Notes: generated by a model not told the origin, from the letters alone. DNA of 15,546 bases from CBHWET01 sp966112985 (GCA_966112985.1 CBHWET010000077.1:1-15546), one strand, 5' to 3'; positions 7,260 through 15,356 are shown, numbered from the stretch's first letter. A program made the numbers and translations.

Positions 7260-8311
7260 TATTCCAAAGCGAGGTCGGAAGTGCCAAACATCGGACGCTT
7301 TTCATGCGCTGACAACAGTCCCTTTACTTTATCGCGAATGATTTCTTCGCAGCGGGCAATCTCCTCCTGTCGCTGCTTTAGATAATCCGCCGCGATCTGC
7401 TGCAAATCGTCAATGTTGTAGAGGTAAACGTTTTCGAGAAAGTTCACTTCGGGTTCGATATCACGCGGAACAGCGATATCGATTAAAAGCAGTGGACGGT
7501 TTTTTCGCAGTTTCATCAGCGGCTGCAGTTTCTTTCGATCGAGGACATAATGCGGTGCGCTGGTGCTGCTGATCACGATATCGATGTTCGCAAACTCTGT
7601 ATCCCACTGATCAAAGTGAATCGCCCTGCCGTTCAACTCTCCCGCGAGAGCCACCGCTTTATCATAAGAGCGGTTCGAAACGATGATGCTGTTGGCACCC
7701 CGTGAAAGCAGAGCACGAGCAGCTTTCTCGCTGGTTTCCCCCGCGCCGAGCACCATCACCTGCCGGTCGCCAAGCGACGTGAAAATCTTTTCGGCAAGTT
7801 CAACAGCCACCGACGCCACCGAAATACTCCCACGTTGAATGTTCGTGTCGGTGCGGATGTGCTTTGCCACATTGAACGCCCGCTGAAACGCTTTATTCAA
7901 CCGCCCAGCAGTATGTTTGTGTTGAAGCGCGAGGTCATAAGCCTTTTTTAGCTGCCCCAGAATTTCCGTTTCACCCAGAACCATGGAATCGAGGCCACTC
8001 GCCACCTTGAAAAGGTGTTCGACACTTTTTGGTTCACCCAAGCTGTATAGTTCTGTACCGACTTCGTCCTGATAATTGTGATGCTCGAGAAGAAATCTCC
8101 TTAAACCGGCAAACGCTTGCGTTTCCGTCCCTTCGGAAAAAGCATAAATTTCAACGCGATTGCACGTAGAGAGAATCACTGCCTCCGAGGCCAACCCGTT
8201 GTCGCGGATTTTCTGCAAAGCTGATGGAATCGTCGCTTCGGCAAATGCAAATCGCTCTCGCACGGTGACCGGCGAGCTGTGATGGCTTAAGCCTATAACA
8301 ACAATCGGCAT
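7259..8311 (-). CDS. hemA: Glutamyl-tRNA reductase
   Basis: The enzyme reduces glutamyl-tRNA(Glu) to glutamate-1-semialdehyde with NADPH, the committed step of the C5 route to 5-aminolevulinate. Motifs: GLSHHSSPVTVRE near the N-terminus, the nucleophile Cys50 in ILSTCNRVEIY, the signature SGLDSMVLGETEILGQ (105-120), a Rossmann loop GAGETS at 189-194, and SNR at 212-214. At 350 residues it is clearly shorter than the usual 410-430. The long spinal helix starts (QRQEEIARCEEIIRDK), but the distal dimerisation region is reduced, which is seen in some lineages. It starts one nucleotide after the stop of the ccsA/hemX-like gene and its own stop overlaps the hemC start, so the three are tightly coupled. 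No SD is evident before the ATG. Confidence 0.97.
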   Translation of the reverse strand: MPIVVIGLSHHSSPVTVRERFAFAEATIPSALQKIRDNGLASEAVILSTCNRVEIYAFSEGTETQAFAGLRRFLLEHHNYQDEVGTELYSLGEPKSVEHLFKVASGLDSMVLGETEILGQLKKAYDLALQHKHTAGRLNKAFQRAFNVAKHIRTDTNIQRGSISVASVAVELAEKIFTSLGDRQVMVLGAGETSEKAARALLSRGANSIIVSNRSYDKAVALAGELNGRAIHFDQWDTEFANIDIVISSTSAPHYVLDRKKLQPLMKLRKNRPLLLIDIAVPRDIEPEVNFLENVYLYNIDDLQQIAADYLKQRQEEIARCEEIIRDKVKGLLSAHEKRPMFGTSDLALE

Positions 8312-8312
8312 A

Positions 8313-9137
8313 TTAATGGTGTGCCGGTGAAAGAAGACTTACCCCCCAGAACGTAAGCAAAACAAAAACAAACGTTCCAATCGACCCGTAAGCAAACCGG
8401 CGACCGGTCTGCGAAAATCGTCCGTGCAACAACAGTAATGTTCCGTAGATCAACCACACAATGATCGACCAAATGAGCTTGGGCGCAATCTCCGGGTTAC
8501 CGGTCACATAGGTATTGTACCGCTCTTTCATCAAGAACGGACTGACCGCCAGACCCGCAGTCAGCAAAACAAAACCACCAAGCAAGAGGCGGGTCATTAC
8601 CTTTTCCAGACGCTCCATTGGAGGCATAAGCGAGAACACGGCGCGGACCTTATGAAATTTTAAATTTCGCTCCTGCGAAACGTACATGCTTGCTGCGACT
8701 GCACTCAACCCAAAGGCGCCGTAAGAAAGAAGACTCAACGCAGCATGAAGATCAGTGATACCGCTCGCCTTTTCCGGTGTGTGCGTGTCGAGGCCCGGCA
8801 TTAACGCGAACGTTCCCATCGCGAAAAGAAATGGAGACGCAAAAGCACCGAGGTAGCGAAGTCGAGCCCATAAACCAATGACAAGATAAACAGACAAAAT
8901 CGTCCACGTTACGAATGTCATCGCTTCGTAAAGGTTGCTGGTCGGACAACGACCAAACCGCGCCCCACGCAAATAAAGGGCCGTCATGTTCAAAATGAAT
9001 CCGGAAAGAAGAAGGAGGTAATTAATGCGGTTATCCTGACGGAACCCCCTCCTCCACAGAAAAAACGAATAAATCATGCTGACGCCGAAAAAAATTACGG
9101 CGAGCAGGTAACAGTGCCTGTCAGTAAACCATGACAC
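8313..9137 (-). CDS. CcsA/HemX-family integral membrane protein of the haem operon
   Basis: The 274-residue protein has about eight hydrophobic helices. It belongs to the cytochrome c assembly (CcsA/CcmC/HemX) superfamily: it has CPTSNLYEAMTF near residue 65, a conserved His in DLHAALSLLSYGAFG, and a late WLIYG...HGR block corresponding to the WLIY...HTR of CcsA. The Trp-rich WGSYWSWDPKE haem-handling motif expected just before that block is absent; the matching stretch reads NTYVTGNPEIAPK. This, the size, and the position directly before hemA favour a HemX-like role in controlling or supporting HemA (compare Bacillus hemA-hemX-hemC) over a true cytochrome c synthetase. The start is GTG (9135-9137) without a visible SD, so it is less certain. 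It may be cotranscribed with the S8 peptidase gene 69 bp upstream. Confidence 0.87.
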   Translation of the reverse strand: MSWFTDRHCYLLAVIFFGVSMIYSFFLWRRGFRQDNRINYLLLLSGFILNMTALYLRGARFGRCPTSNLYEAMTFVTWTILSVYLVIGLWARLRYLGAFASPFLFAMGTFALMPGLDTHTPEKASGITDLHAALSLLSYGAFGLSAVAASMYVSQERNLKFHKVRAVFSLMPPMERLEKVMTRLLLGGFVLLTAGLAVSPFLMKERYNTYVTGNPEIAPKLIWSIIVWLIYGTLLLLHGRFSQTGRRFAYGSIGTFVFVLLTFWGVSLLSPAHH

Positions 9138-9206
9138 GGAACTAGGGTAATTCAGCAGCGGAAGCCTGCAAGCTGCAATTCAGTCGAGACCGGAGACCCG
9201 AAATCG

Positions 9207-10571
9207 TCACTTCGGCTGGAATGCAAACTTTGAAGTCATGTATGAAATGGTGCCCGACGGCGAAAGCGCTTTTTTCTCCATCAATGCCGCGGCGGTTCCG
9301 CTGGCAAGCGCTGTAGAGGTGGACGTCCCGTTAACCTGATACGCTGTGGTCCCAATTGTACCGATATCACTTCCTGGAAAGATCACGTCAACGAAGGCGC
9401 CACGGTTGGCGTAGGGGGCGACGTTGCCTGTTGCATCCGCAGCTGTTACTGCGAGGACACCGTTGTATGCCGCCGGGAACGTTGGCGCCGTTACAGGTTG
9501 GTTCCCGGCTGCCGCAATAAAAACAATCCCCTGAGCACTCAAACGCGCAATCACTTCTTGAACCAGAGGACTGTCGCCGTAACTACCGAGGCTTAGATTA
9601 ATAATGCGTGCCCCACCCTTCGCGGCGTCAGCCATTCCGTGTGCAATGTCGAACATCGTTGAGGAGCTATTGTTTCCGTAAACGTCGATCGGCAGGATTC
9701 GCACCGATGACTTTGTTCCAGCACCTTCCAGCTGCTGCACGGCGTGCAAAATCGATTCGAGCATAAACGTCCCGTGCGTTGGGTCATTTGGATTGCCGCT
9801 CCATTCACCCGACTCAGCAATCGCCTCCAAAACAAACTGCTGCATGGCCGGGTCAAGCTTCTGCACATGAGAATCAATTAATGCAATAATCACGTGATTC
9901 GGATCGGGATTCGCTTTCAGGTCAAACGGCAACATGCTCGTCGCCGCCAGCGGTTTAGCCTGAGGCGTCGGAGGAGCCGGGACCGCGTAGTTGGATTCAA
10001 TGCTTGCCACGCATTGATCGGCATTCAGGTCCGCCCGGGCTTTGTTGGCCAGCTGTTCGCTCCCGAATTGCAGCCGATAGACATGGAATTGCTCGAAGCG
10101 ACCGAGCACCTTCGCGTTCAGTTTCTTGGCAAGATCGTCGATGGAGCCACAGCCTTCATGCAACGTCACGACCAGTTCATTCGGAATCCGGCCATCACGT
10201 CCAGTCCCCAAGACGGGAGCTGTCGGCCTGATCAGCTGAGTCGCCTGCCCCATCGTGGTTTGAAAGACGTATAACTTCCGAACGGTGTTGGTCTGCGGCA
10301 TCAGCGTGAAACTCAGGTTCCCGAGCAGCCGTTTCAGCGCATCGGTTTCAGGGGCATTCTTAAATTTTACCGAAACGTTGTGGGTGGTGCCGGGCTCAAC
10401 GTAGACTTCCCAACCGGTCACGTTTGAAATCTCTTCTAAAACTCGTGGCAACGGCCAATTGCCAATCTCAGCGTCGACATCATTGGTGTGCCAGACAAGC
10501 GAATCGGCTCCATGCAGCGAATAGACTGCGAAAGCGACGAGAAAGACCGCGCGTTGAAGAAGTTTTCGCAT
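9207..10571 (-). CDS. Secreted STN-domain/subtilisin-like serine peptidase (S8)
   Basis: The 454-residue protein has a signal peptide at about 1-22. Residues 24-105 resemble an STN module (LPRVLEEISNVTGWEVYVEP, then VSVKFKNAPETDALKRLLGN), as found at the N-termini of secretins and TonB receptors. Residues 128-196 look like a fervidolysin/I9-type propeptide (NELVVTLHEG ... LNAKVLGRF ... SIESNYAVP). The S8 core spans about 226-435, with Asp233 (LIDSH), His266 (THGTFM), oxyanion Asn357 (AAAGN) and Ser417 (GTSTSTALASG). Triad spacing matches subtilisin. Oddities: DSH replaces DTG/DSG, and the Pro-His after the nucleophile (normally GTSMAAPH) is missing, so specificity or activity may be unusual. 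There is no C-terminal sorting domain. It follows another S8 gene by 44 bp, suggesting a two-peptidase unit. Confidence 0.88.
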   Translation of the reverse strand: MRKLLQRAVFLVAFAVYSLHGADSLVWHTNDVDAEIGNWPLPRVLEEISNVTGWEVYVEPGTTHNVSVKFKNAPETDALKRLLGNLSFTLMPQTNTVRKLYVFQTTMGQATQLIRPTAPVLGTGRDGRIPNELVVTLHEGCGSIDDLAKKLNAKVLGRFEQFHVYRLQFGSEQLANKARADLNADQCVASIESNYAVPAPPTPQAKPLAATSMLPFDLKANPDPNHVIIALIDSHVQKLDPAMQQFVLEAIAESGEWSGNPNDPTHGTFMLESILHAVQQLEGAGTKSSVRILPIDVYGNNSSSTMFDIAHGMADAAKGGARIINLSLGSYGDSPLVQEVIARLSAQGIVFIAAAGNQPVTAPTFPAAYNGVLAVTAADATGNVAPYANRGAFVDVIFPGSDIGTIGTTAYQVNGTSTSTALASGTAAALMEKKALSPSGTISYMTSKFAFQPK

Positions 10572-10615
10572 TGTCTAGATGTAAAAAACCGGTACGAACC
10601 AAAAGTCGCGAAAAA

Positions 10616-12139
10616 CTACGGGCGTTGCAAACGGAAAAACTGCCGAGAGCCGCCTGCAGGAACCGCAACAACATTAAATCCGTTGGAGACAACAACCGTC
10701 GACGGCACGTTCGTCCAGGTGGTTCCCAGGTCACTGGTCGCCTGCAGCGTAAATCCACTCGGCGAAACCGGCCATGAGATCACTATGCTGTTGTCTGTCC
10801 GAGCAACGTTCAATTTCATCGCGAACGCTTCGAATGCGACCGCGTACGTTTCCGTTGATGTCGACTGACTGGCGCCACTGCCAGATTTTACAACCTGCAG
10901 ATCATACCGGCCTGGAGACAGCTTAGTTTGAAAGACATGTTCAACGTTATCCACGGAACTGGTGCTCGATGCCACCAAAGTCCCGTTCATTTGATAAAGG
11001 AACAGGTTTAAATCTTTGACCGACGCCGCGCCACTCTCACGGTTCCAGGCCAAGGTCGCCGTAAATGCAAACGAACTCCCATTCGTCGCATCAACATTGA
11101 AGTAGTAATGGTGCACCCGATCCTGAAAGTTGGGGCCGGTCTTCGAATTGGTTATCGCACTGAAATCCCACCCGACAAGCGGTACGTTATTCGTATTACT
11201 CCCGGGTGGATGCGCGCCGCCACTGGAATTCGATGTCGCCTCGACGAAAGATCGCATCCCGGCACCCATTTGTTTCCACGAATTAAATACGTTGAGAATC
11301 CCAGCGCCGTAACGCAAATCCAGCGGATGAGCGGCTGAATTCGTCCAATCACCTGGCTTCACAGCGCCATTGAGCAGGAGTGCTTTGACTGTTCGCATGT
11401 CGCTGGCGGCAGTTATATTCGGCCCACCGTCACCACGATTCGCTGCCTGCAACAGCAAAGCAGCCGCCCCTGCGACATACGGCGCCGAGAAACTCGTCGC
11501 TCCGCCCGGTGCCGTAATGTCCGGTTTGCAACGCCCGTTCGCCGTTGGCCCAACACTCGAACTTGCGCCATACACGCCGACCGCCAGGCCGTTATATGCC
11601 GTCGCCGGAGATAATACCGGACCGAAATTCCCCGCCGCCGTCACAAACAGAGTGTTATGTTGCACCGCATAATCGTCGTAGTTCTGATCCGTCATCGCGG
11701 ACTCCGTATCAGCAACAAAACTTTGGTTCACAACCTTTCCGGCAAAAGACGCCAGCGACGTTGCGATCATTGAATTGTAAAAGTAATCCGCCTCGATGTT
11801 TTCCACATGACTGACTCCGGGCGCCATTCCGTTTGTGCCAAAGAAATTCTGGCCTACTGCATCCGCGTGGAAAGATTCCACTCCAACAACGTTAGGGAAA
11901 TTGGTAGCTGTCCCGGCAGCAGATTCCCACGTAAATAGCCCGGCTGGTTGTCCCACAGTCGAAGGATTTACCTCAAAGTCGGTGCCGCCCGTCGTTCCTT
12001 CTGCCTGCGTCACCGGCACACCGGTTCCAGTCAGAAACGGATCCGTTTGGCGGAGTAACGTCAATCCAATGGTATCCCGGTCAGCCGCAAATGCAGCTGT
12101 CACAATGACCGGGAACAGTATGGCAACGAACCATTTCAC
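10616..12139 (-). CDS. Secreted subtilisin-like serine peptidase (S8) with C-terminal beta domains
   Basis: The 507-residue protein has a signal peptide at about 1-18 (MKWFVAILFPVIVTAAFA). The S8 core runs from about 35 to 290: His91 (SFHADAVG), Asn171 (VTAAGN) and Ser216 (GGATSFSAPYVAG). Where other subtilases have the catalytic Asp (VAVIDTG), this protein reads VPVTQAEG, so Glu47 is the only acidic candidate. The segment between KPDITAPG and the nucleophile is very short, and no propeptide is visible. Residues about 338-440 form a predicted beta-sandwich (HHYYFNVDATNG ... LSPGRYDLQVVKSG), like C-terminal domains of other S8 enzymes. The last 60 residues (SIVISWPVSPSGFTLQATSD ... FFRLQRP) match a module frequent in Verrucomicrobiota exoproteins. 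The start is GTG with no SD; a nearby ATG is out of frame. It is probably the first gene of the S8 pair. Confidence 0.88.
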   Translation of the reverse strand: MKWFVAILFPVIVTAAFAADRDTIGLTLLRQTDPFLTGTGVPVTQAEGTTGGTDFEVNPSTVGQPAGLFTWESAAGTATNFPNVVGVESFHADAVGQNFFGTNGMAPGVSHVENIEADYFYNSMIATSLASFAGKVVNQSFVADTESAMTDQNYDDYAVQHNTLFVTAAGNFGPVLSPATAYNGLAVGVYGASSSVGPTANGRCKPDITAPGGATSFSAPYVAGAAALLLQAANRGDGGPNITAASDMRTVKALLLNGAVKPGDWTNSAAHPLDLRYGAGILNVFNSWKQMGAGMRSFVEATSNSSGGAHPPGSNTNNVPLVGWDFSAITNSKTGPNFQDRVHHYYFNVDATNGSSFAFTATLAWNRESGAASVKDLNLFLYQMNGTLVASSTSSVDNVEHVFQTKLSPGRYDLQVVKSGSGASQSTSTETYAVAFEAFAMKLNVARTDNSIVISWPVSPSGFTLQATSDLGTTWTNVPSTVVVSNGFNVVAVPAGGSRQFFRLQRP

Positions 12140-12288
12140 TCAGTTTTTGTTGCTGGGAAACAACCTACTTACCTGTAGCAGCGGAACGAAAGATTCGCAA
12201 TTTCCATGCCTAATCCCTTGAAGAAGCCTTTATTAATCGAGTTTCAGCTTGCCGCTCTACGTTCAATTTTGCTAATAACGCGCCGCTT
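12140..12288. promoter_or_regulatory. Divergent intergenic region between the S8 pair and the FAH gene
   Basis: These 149 bases separate two divergent starts, so they must hold promoters for both directions. They are AT-richer than the flanking genes. I cannot assign a convincing -35/-10 pair, operator or SD on either side. Confidence 0.45.
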
Positions 12289-13044
12289 ATGGCAGCAATT
12301 GGCCGATTTCAAAAAGGTGATGAGATATTCTACGCCAAGGTTGTAGACGGCGAAATTTACCGTTTACGTGGTGATGTCTTTGGCTCCCCCTCATTCGATA
12401 AAAAACCAACGTCCTTCAAAGGGCTCAAAACTTTAACCCCTGTTTCCCCATCGAAAATCATTGCGATTGGGCTGAACTACGCCGATCACGCCCGTGAATC
12501 CGGCAAACCGATCCCGAAGGAACCGCTTTTCTGGCTGAAAGCGACGACCTCTCTAATCCCAGATGGCTCGAAAATCGAGATTCCCTTCGCAAATCATCGC
12601 ACTGACTTCGAAGCAGAACTCGCGATTGTCATCGGACGCCGTGTCCGCAATGTCACTCCCGCAGCTGCGGCCCGCTACATTTTCGGCTACACGGCGGCGC
12701 AGGATATTAGCGACCGCACGATCCAGAACTCGGAAAGCCAGTGGTCACGCTGCAAGTCCTTCGACACCTTTACTCCGCTCGGACCCTACGTCGAAACAAA
12801 GATCGACCCACATGATCTGACGATTCAGCTGTTCCAGAACGGTCAACTCCGTCAGAACTCGAACACGAGCCAGCTTATTTTCAATTGCTTCGATATCGTG
12901 AGCTTCGTCTCAACGAACATGACGCTCTTGCCGGGAGATATCATCCTGACGGGCACACCAAGCGGCGTCGGTCCGATTGAATCCGGCGATCGTTTGGAAG
13001 TTCGCATCCAAGGCCTCACGCCACTGGTGAACACGGTGAAGTAA
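12289..13044 (+). CDS. Fumarylacetoacetate hydrolase (FAH) family protein
   Basis: The 251-residue cytoplasmic enzyme has the FAH superfamily layout. A small N-terminal domain (1-50) is followed by the catalytic domain with IIAIGLNYADHARESG (57-72), the metal-binding pair Glu108/Glu110 in DFEAELAIVIG, Asp139 in AAQDISDR, KSFDTFTPLGP (156-166), and the closing GDIILTGTPSGVG (216-228). Family members cleave C-C bonds in, isomerise or decarboxylate acidic beta-diketones, for example fumarylpyruvate or acylpyruvates, oxaloacetate, or intermediates of homoprotocatechuate breakdown. The exact substrate cannot be read from sequence, and no neighbouring aromatic-degradation gene helps; a housekeeping acylpyruvase/oxaloacetate-decarboxylase role is as likely. 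It is a single-gene unit with its own terminator. The ATG has no obvious SD. Confidence 0.92.
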   Translation: MAAIGRFQKGDEIFYAKVVDGEIYRLRGDVFGSPSFDKKPTSFKGLKTLTPVSPSKIIAIGLNYADHARESGKPIPKEPLFWLKATTSLIPDGSKIEIPFANHRTDFEAELAIVIGRRVRNVTPAAAARYIFGYTAAQDISDRTIQNSESQWSRCKSFDTFTPLGPYVETKIDPHDLTIQLFQNGQLRQNSNTSQLIFNCFDIVSFVSTNMTLLPGDIILTGTPSGVGPIESGDRLEVRIQGLTPLVNTVK

Positions 13045-13068
13045 TTACAGAACGTTTTCTGATTCGCT

Positions 13069-13106
13069 AAACTCGCCGCCTCATCCGCGGCGAGTTTTTT
13101 CTTTTT
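13069..13106 (+). terminator. Rho-independent terminator of the FAH-family gene
   Basis: A perfect 11-bp stem (AAACTCGCCGC at 13069-13079 with GCGGCGAGTTT at 13087-13097) and a 7-nt loop are followed by T6, C and T5. It starts 25 bases after the stop codon. In the minus direction the stem is followed by only three Ts, so it is effective mainly for the plus strand. Confidence 0.95.
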
Positions 13107-13148
13107 GGGACAAAGCAGCCGAAAAAAGAACTGCGGCAGAACTCAAAC

Positions 13149-15089
13149 CTACTTCTTGATGTCGTCGAAGTAATCCCGGACCGCGCCTCGATAGGCGCGA
13201 GGCACTTGATCCTGATTGATAGCGGCCTGCGCCTCTGATTGCGCTGCACTCACCGCCTGCTCATAGCCGACAGTGCTCTGCCCTTTGATGCTAACGCCTT
13301 TCAACGTCACACTCGGCATCGGACCGCCGGGATTCATCTGTCCGCGGATCTTTTCCGTCTTTAAATTCTCAGCCAGCGCGCCGTCGCCACGATCGGTCTG
13401 CCCTTTCGGGTCCATATCCGGCCGTTCGATGCCGCTGTTATCCCAACGCTCGGTAATCTCCGGGTAATAAAGCCAACCGTTTTCCTCCGCCCACGTGCCG
13501 ACGCCTTTGCCCGGCTTGCCGCCCGGCTTAAAACGCGGCGCGCCGTTTTTGCATTGTCCCCATCCCGTGCAATTGCCCAGGCACATTCCCGCTTTCTTGC
13601 ATGCTTCGAGCGCCGCCATGAGCGATTGCGCGTCACCCATCTGGTCCATCAACTTCTTTAATTCCTCGGCTGCCTTGGCCAGGGACTCCGACGCACCAGG
13701 CTTATCACCCTTCTGCATCTGTCCCGTCGCATCCTTCAAGTGCTCAGCGACCTTTCCGTAAGGGCTTGCCGGATCGACTGCTTTTGAAACTTCCTCCAAA
13801 ATTTTCTTCAACTGTTCCTGCGAAAGATTCGCCGACTTCAATTGATCCATCATCTTCTTAAGTGTGCTCTGCGCCGCTTCGGCCTGTCCGTTCTTCAACT
13901 GTTCGGCAAGATCCTTTCCGAGTTTCTGCCCGGCTTGCATTTGCATCTGTTGCAGTTGTTTCGCCATCTCCTGCAGCTTCTCGAGGTCGTTGGTCGCAAG
14001 ATCCAAATCCTTCAGGAACAAATCGGTTTTATTCCCTTGCAACGCTTCAATTGCATCTTCCAAACCGGCGAGCGGTTGCCCCATGTCCTTCATCTGCTTC
14101 GCCATGTCGGCCAATTGCTGCGACATCTTTTCCCGAGCGGCCTGTCCTTCCGGCGTATTCTTGTCGGGCATTCCGGCGGCAGTCTGCTTCATCTGCTCGA
14201 GCTGCTCCTTCATTTTCTCGAGCGCATCCGGCGATCCCATCTTGTCGCCGAGGGCTTTCTGCAAATTCTCCATCTGCTTCTGCAAATCGCCTTGCGTCTG
14301 GCTGCCCGTCTTCGACGCATTACGTGCCGCGCGTTCCAACGGCTTCATTGCGGGATTCTTCCCGAGTTCCTTCAAATCGTTTTTCAACTTATCCGTCACG
14401 CTTGCGAGTTCCTTCAGCGCCGCATCGCGCGTCAACGGAGCCTTCGCCATCATTTGGCCCAATTGCTCGAGCGATTCCAAACTCTTCTGGGTCGGCTCAA
14501 GCGCCGGCGGACGCACCGTCAAATCCCGTTTCGCCAGCTGAGCGAGGTTACGACCGACATCCTTGACGACTTCCTTTTCTTTCTCCCGCTGAACAAATTC
14601 CTTGCTGCGATACTCCGGCACAAATCCAAGCCCCGCCGCCAGCGCCAGCACCAGCGCGGCCCAATGACTCGCCTTTGGCAAATGGAATGGAAGAAGTTTC
14701 CGCGCATCAAAACCCTGCACATGCTGCGCCGCATCGGCCGTCACGAGTTGTTGCCATCTTTGTTCGATCGGCTTCTCAGCAACTTCCAGCGCCGTGCTCA
14801 ATCGTTCTTCGAGATGTTGTTTCTCGTCGAGCCAGCGGGCCATTTCGGTGAGAGACAATTTGCGGATCCATCCGTAAATAAATCCAACGAGCAAACAAGC
14901 GCCGCCAACAATCGCGGCACCAACAACGACCTCGAAAGGAATGGGAAAAAGTTTATAGCCAACGAGCGCCACGAGGAAAATCAAGCTGCCCACCAGAAGC
15001 CCGCGCCAAAGACCGTTCCACCCGCGTTGCCAGCGACGACGCCACGCCGCTTTTTCGAGAGCGTTCCGCAGAACTTGTACATCGCTCAT
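13149..15089 (-). CDS. Large membrane-anchored coiled-coil protein (Bat-operon type), function unknown
   Basis: The 646-residue protein starts with a basic cytosolic segment (WRRRWQRGWNGLWRG), two hydrophobic helices (about 28-46 and 53-75) and a third at 141-158. Residues about 165-490 are a long helical coiled-coil region very rich in Gln, Lys, Met and Leu, with repeated pieces such as LEKMKEQLEQMK, LADMAKQMKDMG and LQEMAKQLQQMQMQ. A four-Cys patch follows (497, 503, 507, 513; C-x5-C-x3-C-x5-C), then a conserved-looking WAEENGWLYYPEITERWDNS block. It ends in VPRAYRGAVRDYFDDIKK, like the tails of proteins encoded with MoxR ATPase, DUF58 and VWA (Bat) genes in Verrucomicrobiota and Planctomycetota. 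I recall that association; the neighbours here do not show it. The Cys patch could bind metal. The SD before the ATG is weak. The long antisense plus-strand frames are by-products of its biased composition. Confidence 0.8.
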   Translation of the reverse strand: MSDVQVLRNALEKAAWRRRWQRGWNGLWRGLLVGSLIFLVALVGYKLFPIPFEVVVGAAIVGGACLLVGFIYGWIRKLSLTEMARWLDEKQHLEERLSTALEVAEKPIEQRWQQLVTADAAQHVQGFDARKLLPFHLPKASHWAALVLALAAGLGFVPEYRSKEFVQREKEKEVVKDVGRNLAQLAKRDLTVRPPALEPTQKSLESLEQLGQMMAKAPLTRDAALKELASVTDKLKNDLKELGKNPAMKPLERAARNASKTGSQTQGDLQKQMENLQKALGDKMGSPDALEKMKEQLEQMKQTAAGMPDKNTPEGQAAREKMSQQLADMAKQMKDMGQPLAGLEDAIEALQGNKTDLFLKDLDLATNDLEKLQEMAKQLQQMQMQAGQKLGKDLAEQLKNGQAEAAQSTLKKMMDQLKSANLSQEQLKKILEEVSKAVDPASPYGKVAEHLKDATGQMQKGDKPGASESLAKAAEELKKLMDQMGDAQSLMAALEACKKAGMCLGNCTGWGQCKNGAPRFKPGGKPGKGVGTWAEENGWLYYPEITERWDNSGIERPDMDPKGQTDRGDGALAENLKTEKIRGQMNPGGPMPSVTLKGVSIKGQSTVGYEQAVSAAQSEAQAAINQDQVPRAYRGAVRDYFDDIKK

Positions 15090-15356
15090 ATGGCTAAAAC
15101 CTGCCGCACCGCTGAAATATTAGCGAGTTCTTTTTAAACGCGAGATTATCGGAGTGTTATCGAAACGATCGAGCGCCAACTCGTAAGTCGCAGCGAGATT
15201 TTTCCTGTCTTTATGGCTACGAAATCGCCTGTCGCTTCACCACAACGCACATCCCCGCCGTTCACAGGACCCACGCTCGATTAACACCGGCAAAAACCGC
15301 CGCATAAGCCTTGTGGAGAGCATAAGCCGTTGTCTTCGAGAGCATTGGAAATGGTC
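15090..15356. other. Gene-free stretch upstream of the coiled-coil gene
   Basis: No credible coding frame or RNA gene is visible on either strand. The part next to 15089 must hold the leader of the minus-strand gene, but I cannot identify a promoter with confidence. Together with the repeat array that follows, it forms a 457-base non-coding end to the window. Confidence 0.5.
15302..15342. repeat. Short imperfect direct repeat ahead of the palindrome array
   Basis: GCATAAGCC occurs at 15302-15310 and again at 15320-15328. Each copy is followed by TTGT and then a GAGAGCAT junction (the second leads into GAGAGCATTGG). It lies just before the 42-bp array and may be a degenerate boundary of it or unrelated. 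Confidence 0.4.

Noticed and set aside
8313..9137. Straight call of cytochrome c synthetase CcsA
   Set aside because: The Trp-rich haem motif is missing and the gene is coupled to hemA, so I kept a CcsA/HemX-family call without a gene symbol.
12289..13044. Specific assignment as fumarylacetoacetase or a hydroxymuconate isomerase/decarboxylase
   Set aside because: The FAH fold residues are clear, but substrate specificity cannot be read from them and no pathway genes are adjacent.
13105..13148. Intrinsic terminator for the minus-strand coiled-coil gene
   Set aside because: The minus strand has only a 4-bp GCCG/CGGC pairing with the T-run inside the loop, which is not a functional terminator shape.
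13842..15137. Long plus-strand open frames (up to 431 residues)
   Set aside because: They lie antisense to the coiled-coil gene and are Leu/His/Arg- or Ser/Pro-rich artefacts of its Gln/Lys/Met codon bias. They have no domain-like features, and the minus-strand frame has membrane helices and conserved-looking motifs.
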